From contig CALWLD010000024.1 in assembly GCA_944381435.1 (NCBI GenBank), forward strand, positions 1 through 34,087: 34,087 bases of DNA, written 5' to 3'. The position numbers and the translations under genes are program-made. This DNA comes from an uncultured Clostridia bacterium. Its GTDB lineage: Bacteria > Bacillota > Clostridia > Lachnospirales > CAG-274. The notes below the pieces were generated by a model. That model saw only the letters and a list, made by a program, of their open reading frames with translations, did not search any database and was not told where the DNA came from. Shown here in pieces: positions 18,001 to 25,078 of the stretch (its first letter is position 1; every line of letters begins with the position of its first letter).

Positions 18001-18023
18001 AAAGTGTTGGAAAAAATTGATTA
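18001..18023 (+). repeat. Partial copy of the 18949-19199 repeat's 3' end
   Basis: AAAGTGTT, two bases, AAAAAATTGATTAT matches the last part of repeat copy 1 (AAAGTGTTC then AAAAAATTGATTA) except for one or two bases. It is short, so chance in AT-rich DNA is not excluded. Confidence 0.4.
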
Positions 18024-18067
18024 TAAAATATTTTATATTAAATTTATATTTTTTAGAATAAAAGATA

Positions 18068-18096
18068 TTGACTTTTTTACAATTATTAATTATAAT
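18068..18096 (+). promoter_or_regulatory. Strong sigma-A promoter of the reductase gene
   Basis: -35 TTGACT (18068-18073), exact 17-bp spacer, -10 TATAAT (18091-18096), one base from full consensus. The leader would be about 30 bases. Confidence 0.8.
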
Positions 18097-18135
18097 TACT
18101 ACATAATAATTATTATTGTTTAAGGAGGTATTTAT

Positions 18136-18870
18136 ATGAATAATTGGGATAGCTTTAAAGAGCTAGTATTAATAGAAAAGAAAGATGTTTGTGATACAAT
18201 AAAATCCTTCTATTTTAAATCTAAAAATGGAGAAAAATTACCAAAGCATATACCAGGGCAATTTTTGCCATTTAGAATAAAAACAGATGATGCTACAATG
18301 AAAGAAGTTATGAGAACTTACAGCCTTTCAGATTTACCTAGTGAAGATGTATACAGAATAAGCGTTAAAAAGATAGAAGGCGGTGTTATGAGCTCTTATT
18401 TACACGATAAGTTACAAGTAGGTGACAGCATAGAAGCTATGCCTCCTTGTGGAGTATTTGTGTTAGATGAAAGCTTACCTAAAGATGAGCCTATAGTTTT
18501 ATTATCAGGGGGTATAGGCATAACTCCTTTATTATCTATATTACTTGCCAATGCAAAAGATAGAAATATATATTTTGTACAAGCTGTTCAAAATTCTAAT
18601 ATTCAGCCTTTTGGTGAAGATATTGATAAAATTTGCAAAGAAAATAACTTAAAAAACACAGTTTTTTATTCTAACCCTTTAGATACAGACAAAATAGGAG
18701 AAAACTATGATGTACAAGGGTTTGTTACAAAAGAATGGATAAAGGAAAATTTACCTTTAAATGGAGCATTTTACTTTTGTGGACCACCAATATTTATGGA
18801 ATCTTTAGAAAAAAATCTTTTAGAGCTTGGTGTTTCACAAGATAAAATAAATTACGAAAAATTTAGTTAA
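18136..18870 (+). CDS. Flavohaemoprotein-type FAD/NAD(P)H reductase, no globin
   Basis: 244 aa soluble oxidoreductase of the ferredoxin-NADP+ reductase superfamily. The FAD-binding barrel has RTYSLSD at 60-66 (RxYS motif), preceded by PGQFLPFRI. The NAD(P) domain has SGGIGITPLLSILL (GGIGITP 125-131) and the terminal FYFCGPPIFMESLEKNL. This equals the C-terminal reductase half of flavohaemoglobin (Hmp); the globin and any 2Fe-2S ferredoxin domain are absent, so it must pass electrons to a separate partner, not seen nearby. AAGGAGGT lies upstream. It stands alone between a strong promoter and a strong terminator. Confidence 0.82.
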   Translation: MNNWDSFKELVLIEKKDVCDTIKSFYFKSKNGEKLPKHIPGQFLPFRIKTDDATMKEVMRTYSLSDLPSEDVYRISVKKIEGGVMSSYLHDKLQVGDSIEAMPPCGVFVLDESLPKDEPIVLLSGGIGITPLLSILLANAKDRNIYFVQAVQNSNIQPFGEDIDKICKENNLKNTVFYSNPLDTDKIGENYDVQGFVTKEWIKENLPLNGAFYFCGPPIFMESLEKNLLELGVSQDKINYEKFS

Positions 18871-18897
18871 TTTAAGTTATAGCCCTCCACATAACTT

Positions 18898-18950
18898 AAA
18901 AATAAAGTAAGGCACACCTGTTAAAAAGGTGTGCCTTACTTTATTTTTAC
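18898..18950 (+). terminator. Very strong rho-independent terminator
   Basis: The perfect 22-bp arms 18898-18919 and 18927-18948 (core GTAAGGCACACCT) enclose a 7-base loop. The right arm itself ends in TTATTTTT. The first repeat copy starts directly at its end. Confidence 0.92.
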
Positions 18951-19076
18951 AATTAAGGTACGAATTAATTTTTCTTCATTAAAATTTATATATAGGGTTT
19001 TGTATTAAACTTTAATGGAGAAAAATTTTAGGAGTGCCTGTTTTTGAATACAAAGTGTTCAAAAAATTGATTAATT
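18949..19076 (+). repeat. Structured intergenic repeat, copy 1
   Basis: First of two direct tandem copies (period 128 bp). Predicted fold: a closing helix GGTAC (18957-18961) with GTGCC (19034-19038); a 17-bp stem 18967-18983 with 19011-19027 (one G-T); and a second hairpin TTTTTGAATAC (19041-19051), loop AAA, GTGTTCAAAAA (19055-19065, one G-T). No reading frame. It could be a small RNA, a mobile palindromic element or a DNA structure. Confidence 0.85.
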
Positions 19077-19199
19077 ACAATTAAGGTACGACTTGATTTA
19101 TTTAATTAAAATTTATATACGGTTTTTTGTATTAAATTTTAATTAAATAAATTTTAGGAGTGCCTGTTTTTGAATACAAAGTATTCAAAAAATTGATTA
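19077..19199 (+). repeat. Structured intergenic repeat, copy 2
   Basis: Flanks and both ends are almost identical to copy 1, while the main stem (19095-19111 with 19137-19153) differs at seven paired positions, all still pairing. The second hairpin is TTTTTGAATAC (19167-19177), loop AAA, GTATTCAAAAA (19181-19191), now perfect. Its first 22 bases plus the preceding ATT appear again, inverted, at 31187-31212. Confidence 0.85.
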
Positions 19200-19254
19200 T
19201 GATTTACAAAATCCTCAACAATAATAATAAAATAAAAGTATATAGATTTATTAA

Positions 19255-20028
19255 CTAAAATATATTATATATTAAATTAAGATTTAAATCTTTTGCCATT
19301 TCAAAAGATTTATCCATATAGCTATCCCATATATATTCAGGGCTATGACAGTCAGAATTTATAATTACTTTAATATCTTCTTTAGCTACTTTTTGCCAAA
19401 ATCTTTCATCTGGATACGCAAAGCGAGTTCCATCACAAAATTTTCTTTTACCTTTTCTTACGCCGTTAGCATTGTATTCTAAGATTAAATTGTGCTTTAA
19501 AGCAGCATTAATAATTAAATCACAAAATTTATCACAATTTTTATCCCATTTAAAGTTATTAACAAAAACAACATCAGGGTGAGCCAGAAACTTAAAATAG
19601 CCTGTTTTCATTCCTTCAATTGCAAGCTCTGCATATTTTAAATAGTGGCTTGTATCATCTAATATATAAGTATCTATAAAGGCGTTGTTATCTCTAAAAA
19701 AATGTTGCCCCAAAACTAAATATTCTACATTATGCTTTGTTAAAAGCTCTTCATATTGCTTAGATTTTTCAGGGAAAAATTCCATTTCTAAGCCAGATTT
19801 TATACATATTTTATCTTTATAGGCATTTTTCAATTCTTCTATTTTAAAAAGATAATCATCTAAATCTGAAAAAGGCATTCTAGGGTCAAATACTTCATCT
19901 TTAAAAGGACCGTGGTCGCTAAATCCTAATATATCTAAATTTTTTTCTATTGCTTCTAAAACATAATCTTTTTCTTCTCCTATTGCGTGATTACATCTAT
20001 ATGTATGTGTATGAAAGTTTGTTCTCAT
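19255..20028 (-). CDS. PHP-family histidinol-phosphatase-like hydrolase
   Basis: 257 aa metal-dependent phosphoesterase of the PHP superfamily. Metal ligands visible: H6 and H8 (NFHTHTYRCNH), H39 (GFSDHGP), Glu in SGLEMEFFPE, His in LGQHFF, FLAHPD, and the terminal INSDCHSPEY. Length and the ending fit HisK-type histidinol phosphatase (HisJ), which makes histidinol; no other his genes are nearby, so the substrate may be another phosphate ester. AAGGAGG precedes the ATG. It is monocistronic, and its 3' end faces the tandem repeats, with no separate terminator seen. Confidence 0.85.
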   Translation of the reverse strand: MRTNFHTHTYRCNHAIGEEKDYVLEAIEKNLDILGFSDHGPFKDEVFDPRMPFSDLDDYLFKIEELKNAYKDKICIKSGLEMEFFPEKSKQYEELLTKHNVEYLVLGQHFFRDNNAFIDTYILDDTSHYLKYAELAIEGMKTGYFKFLAHPDVVFVNNFKWDKNCDKFCDLIINAALKHNLILEYNANGVRKGKRKFCDGTRFAYPDERFWQKVAKEDIKVIINSDCHSPEYIWDSYMDKSFEMAKDLNLNLIYNIF

Positions 20029-20217
20029 AAAAATAACCTCCTTAAAAACTACAAATACCTTATAATTAGTATAGCAATAAAAAGGGTAAAAGTCAAAGAA
20101 TAGTATAAGGTTTAATTAGTATATAAATATAATTTTTTATAATATTAAAAAAATGTAGAAAAATTTATAAAAATATATTAAAATAGTATAGTAAATAAGT
20201 TATAAAGGAGAGATAAA

Positions 20218-21387
20218 ATGTTAAAAAAATTAAGAATCAAAGAGGTAAAGAAGTTATTTACTAGCATTATTTTTCAATTTATATTTTTAATAATTGTAAT
20301 TGTTCTTTCTGTTGTAAACCATACTTTTACAAACTTAGAAGCTATAACTATAAATAATGCTAAAGATTTATCAAAATTTGTAGATAAAAGGGTTGTGTTA
20401 AATCCAACCTATATTGTAAACTATTATACAGAGATTGTAGAAGATGATGGCAAGGGAGAAGTATTATCTTTAGGGTATATAGGATACAATGTAGAAGACG
20501 ATAAACATTTTGGTATTTTAGTAGATAAAGATTTATCTAATGAATACGAAAGTGCATTAAATGCTTATTCTGATTTTGATTACGAAAATGCTGAAAAATT
20601 AGTGCCTAGAACAGAGGGTACTGTTAAAAAGATGGATTCTAAAGATATAGATTTTTTTAGAGAATCTTTAGAAAGTGTTTTAAAAGAAGACTTAGTAATG
20701 TGGTATTTATCAGATTTAACTGATGAAGAGATAGAAAACTTAACAGAAGAACAAATAAACGAAGTAATTTCTTATGCAGAAAGCACAGAATTTACCATAG
20801 AAGAATTAGATGAATACGCAGAATATTACTATATAGATTATAAAGAAGAGGGAGATTATATAACAGAAGTTGTTATATATTCAGTTTTTATAGTTGTACT
20901 TTCTATATTTATACTTTTTAAATTAATTAAATTTTTATCATATACTAAATTTAAACATTTAAAAGATAAAATAGAGGCAGATTACAACATTAGACAAGAA
21001 GATTTAGAGCAAGATTTTGAAAATGCAATAAATATAGACACTGTATGGATAGGTAGAAATTATAGTGTATTTTTAACTAAAAAATCAGCAGATTTTATAA
21101 AAAATGAAGATATAATTTGGATATATATACAAGAAGAATATGGACATTACAGAATGGGGCAAAAGTATCAATATAGCATAGTTTATACAGATAAAAATGG
21201 AAATGAACATTTTGCAAAAATTAATCGCAAAAAAGCTGTTAAAGTTTTAGAAACATATAAGGAAAAATATCCTAATTTATATGTAGGATACAACCAACAG
21301 CTTTATAAGATTTTAAAAGAAAATATTAATGAGTTTTATGAATTTGATAAAGAAAAATTACAAATGCCTATAATTAAAAAAATATAA
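20218..21387 (+). CDS. Two-TM membrane protein, unknown function
   Basis: 389 aa. TM1 is at about 15-37, followed by a long, very acidic extracytoplasmic domain (40-215, including DLTDEEIENLTEEQINEVIS). TM2 at about 219-238 leads into a cytosolic C-terminal domain (240-389) with IDTVWIGRNYSVFLTKK and IIWIYIQEEYGHY, then NEHFAKINRKKAVKVLE. The C-terminal part resembles bacterial domains of the DUF6709 or PH-like type found in uncharacterised clostridial membrane proteins; not certain. AAGGAGAG precedes the ATG. It is a single gene closed by the terminator at 21401-21441. Confidence 0.6.
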   Translation: MLKKLRIKEVKKLFTSIIFQFIFLIIVIVLSVVNHTFTNLEAITINNAKDLSKFVDKRVVLNPTYIVNYYTEIVEDDGKGEVLSLGYIGYNVEDDKHFGILVDKDLSNEYESALNAYSDFDYENAEKLVPRTEGTVKKMDSKDIDFFRESLESVLKEDLVMWYLSDLTDEEIENLTEEQINEVISYAESTEFTIEELDEYAEYYYIDYKEEGDYITEVVIYSVFIVVLSIFILFKLIKFLSYTKFKHLKDKIEADYNIRQEDLEQDFENAINIDTVWIGRNYSVFLTKKSADFIKNEDIIWIYIQEEYGHYRMGQKYQYSIVYTDKNGNEHFAKINRKKAVKVLETYKEKYPNLYVGYNQQLYKILKENINEFYEFDKEKLQMPIIKKI

Positions 21388-21400
21388 TATTTAATTTTAA

Positions 21401-21441
21401 ATACACCTTAAGCGTTAAATAAAATAACATTTAAGGTGTAT
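21401..21441. terminator. Bidirectional terminator between convergent genes
   Basis: The arms 21401-21417 and 21425-21441 pair over about 17 bp with one mismatch and one G-T, with outer arms ATACACCTTA / TAAGGTGTAT and T-rich flanks on both strands. It serves the unknown gene (plus) and spmB (minus, stop 30 bp away). Confidence 0.8.
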
Positions 21442-21470
21442 TTTAATTTATATTTTATGTAAAATTTTAA

Positions 21471-22001
21471 TTATCCCCATAATATATTAGATATCCATAG
21501 ACTAGCTATAACTCCAGCAAAATTAGCTATTAAAGCACCTGTTAATGTATATTTAGTTTTTGTAATGTTAACAGCCATAAAGTAAACGCTCATAGTGTAA
21601 AACACAGTTTCTGTGCTACTCATCATAACGCTTACAAATTTACCTATAAAAGAATCTACACCGTAAGTTTTAAATAAATCAAGGAGTATACCTGTAGATG
21701 CAGATGAGGAAATGAGCCTCATAAAAGTTAAAGGTACAACTTCTGTAGGATAACCTATTTTTTCTGAAATAGGTGCTATTAGGTTGCTTAATAAATCTAA
21801 AGCACCAGATGCTCTTAATATACCAACGGCAACCATAAGCCCAATTAGAGTAGGGGCTATTTTAAAAACTGTTTTAAAGCCATCTTCAGCTCCGTCTATA
21901 AAAGCATCATATACATTTATTCTTTTAGAATAGCCATAAAATAATATGTAAATTAAGACGAGAGGAATCATTAAATCGGATAACATTAACATAAATTTCA
22001 T
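21471..22001 (-). CDS. spmB: Spore maturation protein B
   Basis: 176 aa membrane protein with the nucleoside-recognition (Gate) domain. Typical SpmB segments: YDAFIDGAEDGFKTVFKIAP, GILRASGALDLL, EVVPLTFMRLISSSASTGI, SSTETVFYTMSVYF, then two terminal helices. SpmA/SpmB act together in the mother cell for core dehydration of the spore. The ATG overlaps the spmA stop (ATGA), with GAAAGGTGG inside spmA, so the two are translationally coupled. Confidence 0.95.
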   Translation of the reverse strand: MKFMLMLSDLMIPLVLIYILFYGYSKRINVYDAFIDGAEDGFKTVFKIAPTLIGLMVAVGILRASGALDLLSNLIAPISEKIGYPTEVVPLTFMRLISSSASTGILLDLFKTYGVDSFIGKFVSVMMSSTETVFYTMSVYFMAVNITKTKYTLTGALIANFAGVIASLWISNILWG

Positions 22002-22579
22002 CTATATTTCCACCTTTCTATAATCTTTACAACCAAAATTCCAACGATTGTAGAAACTAAAGTTGCAAAAAGCCCAGGGGCTATTATCTCGGAAGGGTTT
22101 TCAGAGTTAAATTGGGACCTATAAGCAACAATATTTACAGAAATAAGCTGTAAGCTAGACATATTAAAAACTAAAAACATACACATAGCTCTGCTTGCCT
22201 CATCTTTCTTTTTGTTTATAGTTTGTAAGCTTTCCATAGCTTTTATGCCAGCAGGGGTTGCAGCCCAGCCAAGCCCTAAAATATTTGCTATAACATTTGT
22301 AGAAATGTAATCTAAAGACTTATGCTCTTTAGGAACATCAGGAAATAGATAAGATAAAAAAGGACGCATTTTTTTGCTAAGCTCTTTTATAAGCCCTGCT
22401 CTTTGAGCAATTTCCATCATACCACTCCACATAGCCATAATACCAAGCATAGTTATACATAATGTTATAGCTTCTTTAGAAGAATCTAATATGGCCTGTG
22501 TTACATCAGGCATACTACCTGTAAAAGAAGCTACAACAATACCTATTAATATCATACCACCCCATAAATAATTAAGCAT
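21998..22579 (-). CDS. spmA: Spore maturation protein A
   Basis: 193 aa, four to five membrane helices with the Gate motif. Hallmarks: MLNYLWGGMILIGIV start, ITLCITMLGIMAMWSGMMEI, NVIANILGLGWAATPAGIKA, MESLQ, and MCMFLVFNMSSLQLI. It is SpmB's partner and first gene of the spmAB pair. AAAGGAAG lies before ATG. A 14-bp palindrome with a -10-like TAGTAT sits upstream at about 22624-22637; a mother-cell sigma factor promoter is likely but cannot be assigned. Confidence 0.95.
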   Translation of the reverse strand: MLNYLWGGMILIGIVVASFTGSMPDVTQAILDSSKEAITLCITMLGIMAMWSGMMEIAQRAGLIKELSKKMRPFLSYLFPDVPKEHKSLDYISTNVIANILGLGWAATPAGIKAMESLQTINKKKDEASRAMCMFLVFNMSSLQLISVNIVAYRSQFNSENPSEIIAPGLFATLVSTIVGILVVKIIERWKYR

Positions 22580-22667
22580 ATTAATCTTCCTTTCTTTTAA
22601 TATATAAAACTAGCTATTTCTAAATAGTATACTATTAAAAACATAAAAAAATTACTATTTTTATACT

Positions 22668-22700
22668 AAAAATGGAAGATATAAAATATCTTCCATTTTT
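22668..22700 (-). terminator. Terminator after cwlD
   Basis: The perfect 15-bp arms 22668-22682 and 22686-22700 (core ATGGAAGATAT) have a 3-base loop and, on the minus strand, run into TTTTTAGTAT. It closes the minus-strand pair 23399-24913 / cwlD. Confidence 0.85.
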
Positions 22701-22737
22701 GGTGTAGTTTTTATGATTTATGTTATCATAATTGGGT

Positions 22738-23427
22738 TTATAAACTATAGTAGTCTAGTATACCAAGATAAATAGCCCAAGCTATTTTTTGTTGATACTC
22801 CTCATTTTTTAAATTTTCGTTTTCTTCTGAATTAGATAAAAAACCACACTCTACAATTATAGAAGGCATAGTTGTTTGTTTTAAAAGATAATAATCTTTA
22901 TTTGATTTAGCAACCCTATTATTGCTACTATCTACTTCTTTTAATCTATTTTGAACACAATCTGCTAGCTTTTTACTTTCCTCTGAACCCTCATAATAAA
23001 ATACTTGAGCTCCTTTTACATTTTCTTTAGGAAAAGAATTTTGATGTATGCTAATTAATAAATCTACATTTTCGTTATTAGCTATGTTTTTTCTAGCTTT
23101 TAAATCTTCTCTTTTGCTATCTGCTAAAGCCTTATCATCTATCCTAGTTGTAAGTACAAAACCACCAGATTGTTCTAAATATCCTTGTAAATATTTTGAA
23201 ATTTGAAGGTTTATATCTTTTTCAAGGGTGCCGTCTTTTGCAACTTTTCCAGGGTCCCAATCGCCGTGTCCTGCGTCTATCACTATGTTTTTATTGGCTA
23301 CAGGCATAGAAAATGTTTCAACGCTTTCACTTAAATATGTTTTAAACATACCTACAAATATTATAAATATATAAACATATAATAAGGCTTTATTTTTATC
23401 AATCTTCTTGTTCTTTAGAATCTTCAT
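22738..23427 (-). CDS. cwlD: N-acetylmuramoyl-L-alanine amidase CwlD
   Basis: 229 aa spore-cortex amidase. One N-terminal membrane anchor (about 14-30) is followed by the Amidase_3 domain. Zinc ligands and catalytic residues: H54 (IDAGHGDWDPG), E69 (TLEKDIN), H128 (SIHQNS) and E193 (VECGFLSN). CwlD removes peptide side chains so that muramic-delta-lactam can form, marking cortex for germination lytic enzymes. The short anchor, single domain and sporulation neighbours favour CwlD over a vegetative amidase. Its first 29 bases overlap the upstream gene, so expression is coupled to it. Confidence 0.88.
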   Translation of the reverse strand: MKILKNKKIDKNKALLYVYIFIIFVGMFKTYLSESVETFSMPVANKNIVIDAGHGDWDPGKVAKDGTLEKDINLQISKYLQGYLEQSGGFVLTTRIDDKALADSKREDLKARKNIANNENVDLLISIHQNSFPKENVKGAQVFYYEGSEESKKLADCVQNRLKEVDSSNNRVAKSNKDYYLLKQTTMPSIIVECGFLSNSEENENLKNEEYQQKIAWAIYLGILDYYSL

Positions 23428-24913
23428 TTTCTTCTATTACCTCACTTTTACCACTAGAATTAGTTAGGCTTTCTATTTTATTTAATAAAGATTTATTTTC
23501 TGCTTCCATATTTTTTAGCTTTTGTCTTAAAGCAGATTCTATTTCTATTTTTTCATTATTTTTATTTTGAATAATATCATTTAATTTTAAAATTTGGTTA
23601 TTTTTTTCTGTAATTTGTTGGTTTAAGCTTTTAAGCTTATTTTCTAATATAGCTACGTTATCAAAGCTTTCTTTTTTATCTATTGTTTCAAAAGTTTCTT
23701 TAGGAATGTTATATTTTGAAAATTCTTCAAGGTTAAAATTAGAAAAAAAGTCATTTTCTAATGTTACTATATTATTTTTTTCAACATTTTTAAACTCTTT
23801 GTTTTCTTTTGAAACGTTACTATCTATAAAATGATTGTTTAGGTTAGTTATAAACGTATCTTCATTGTTATTTTTTATATAACGAGAGTTGTTGTTTTCT
23901 ATTTCCTTATTAAATAAATTAGGTAAAAATTCAGGTAACATATATATATTTGATATGTTTTTACTATCTATGAAAATTTGGTTTATACAGTTATTAGGTA
24001 TATTAATATTGTCTATAAATTTAGCTTTTATAACATCTTGAGATACAGGTTTTTTATATTTTACAAGCCCTAAAAAGCTTCTTCCAAAATCTTCTGATTC
24101 ATAATAATATAGTGTATTATTTACAATGAAGCTACAATATAAATTATTATTTAAAATACTAATATTACAGTTTTTGATTTTCTGTCCCTCAAATAATGTA
24201 ATAGGATTAGAAAGACCATATTCGTCTTTTTTTCTATAAATTACTTGGCTAGAAAATAGATTTTTTACTATGTAAACATAGTGGATAACATCATTAAAAG
24301 CAATAAAAGAATAATCTACTATTTGATAATTTGTTCTATGTATAGTTATAAAATCTGATATATTACCATCTTTAATTTGCTTATATCCTATTTGCATATC
24401 TTTAGATTTTTTTTGATATGCCAAAATAATGTTATCTTGGTTTATTTTTTGCATATAAAAAAGATTGTTAGGGAGGGTAGAAAATAAATCTATATTTTCC
24501 GAGTTAGTCCAGCTCTTGTTATTTACAAGAGTTTTAATTGATAAAAAGCTTTGGTTATGGCTATTTGTATTGTATATAAGGCTTAAATTATTTTTAAAGA
24601 ATATAGGATAAAACAAAACATTTTCTGTTTTTTCATTTTTGTTTTTAAAGAGTATTTTCTGCTTAAAGCCTTCCTTTTCTAGCTTGCATAAAATAATATC
24701 TCCAGCATAGTTTTGACAAAAGATATATATATCTTTGTTAGGAGCTATATCTACAGTAAAACAATCTGTAACATCTTGTATAACTTTTGTTATTATAAAG
24801 TTATTGTTATGGTCTAATTTTTTACAATATATACTTCTTTCTTCACCATAATAAAATGATAAAATCTCATTATTTTTATTAATTAAAATGTAATTGTTCT
24901 GCAAAACTTTCAC
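23399..24913 (-). CDS. 504 aa protein: repeat domain plus coiled coil, unknown
   Basis: No signal peptide or membrane helix. Residues 1-330 consist of repeated beta-strand-like units of about 40-50 residues (NEILSFYYGEERSIYCKKL; KDIYIFCQNYAGDIILCKLE; NLSLIYNTNSHNQSFLSIKT; NNLYCSFIVNNTLYYYESED), suggesting a beta-propeller. An Asn-rich linker (about 340-415) leads to a coiled coil (about 420-487, AILENKLKSLNQQITEKNNQ and following heptads), then an acidic tail. I know no named family. Its overlap and shared direction with cwlD, and spmAB just beyond, suggest a sporulation role, for instance a mother-cell or spore surface scaffold; this is context only. Confidence 0.6.
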   Translation of the reverse strand: MKVLQNNYILINKNNEILSFYYGEERSIYCKKLDHNNNFIITKVIQDVTDCFTVDIAPNKDIYIFCQNYAGDIILCKLEKEGFKQKILFKNKNEKTENVLFYPIFFKNNLSLIYNTNSHNQSFLSIKTLVNNKSWTNSENIDLFSTLPNNLFYMQKINQDNIILAYQKKSKDMQIGYKQIKDGNISDFITIHRTNYQIVDYSFIAFNDVIHYVYIVKNLFSSQVIYRKKDEYGLSNPITLFEGQKIKNCNISILNNNLYCSFIVNNTLYYYESEDFGRSFLGLVKYKKPVSQDVIKAKFIDNINIPNNCINQIFIDSKNISNIYMLPEFLPNLFNKEIENNNSRYIKNNNEDTFITNLNNHFIDSNVSKENKEFKNVEKNNIVTLENDFFSNFNLEEFSKYNIPKETFETIDKKESFDNVAILENKLKSLNQQITEKNNQILKLNDIIQNKNNEKIEIESALRQKLKNMEAENKSLLNKIESLTNSSGKSEVIEENEDSKEQED

Positions 24914-25028
24914 CTCTTAATATATTTTTATATATTTATATTATATAAAAATTTATAATATAACCTTTTTAAATTTAATAATTTGCTTTAAAATATTAAA
25001 TAATATTAAAATAGTAGATTTTTTTTAT

Positions 25029-25043
25029 TTTATATGTTATAAT
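25029..25043 (+). promoter_or_regulatory. Probable promoter of the peptidase gene
   Basis: A perfect -10 TATAAT at 25038-25043 with the extended TGT just before it (25035-25037). The -35 is poor (TAGATT near 25015), as tolerated with an extended -10. AGGAGGT lies at about 25064-25070. Confidence 0.55.
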
Positions 25044-25078
25044 TTACTGTAAATTAATTATTTAGGAGGTATTTAACT

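Noticed and set aside
18949..19199. CRISPR array
   Set aside because: Only two units of about 125 bp, no short repeat-spacer alternation and no cas genes.
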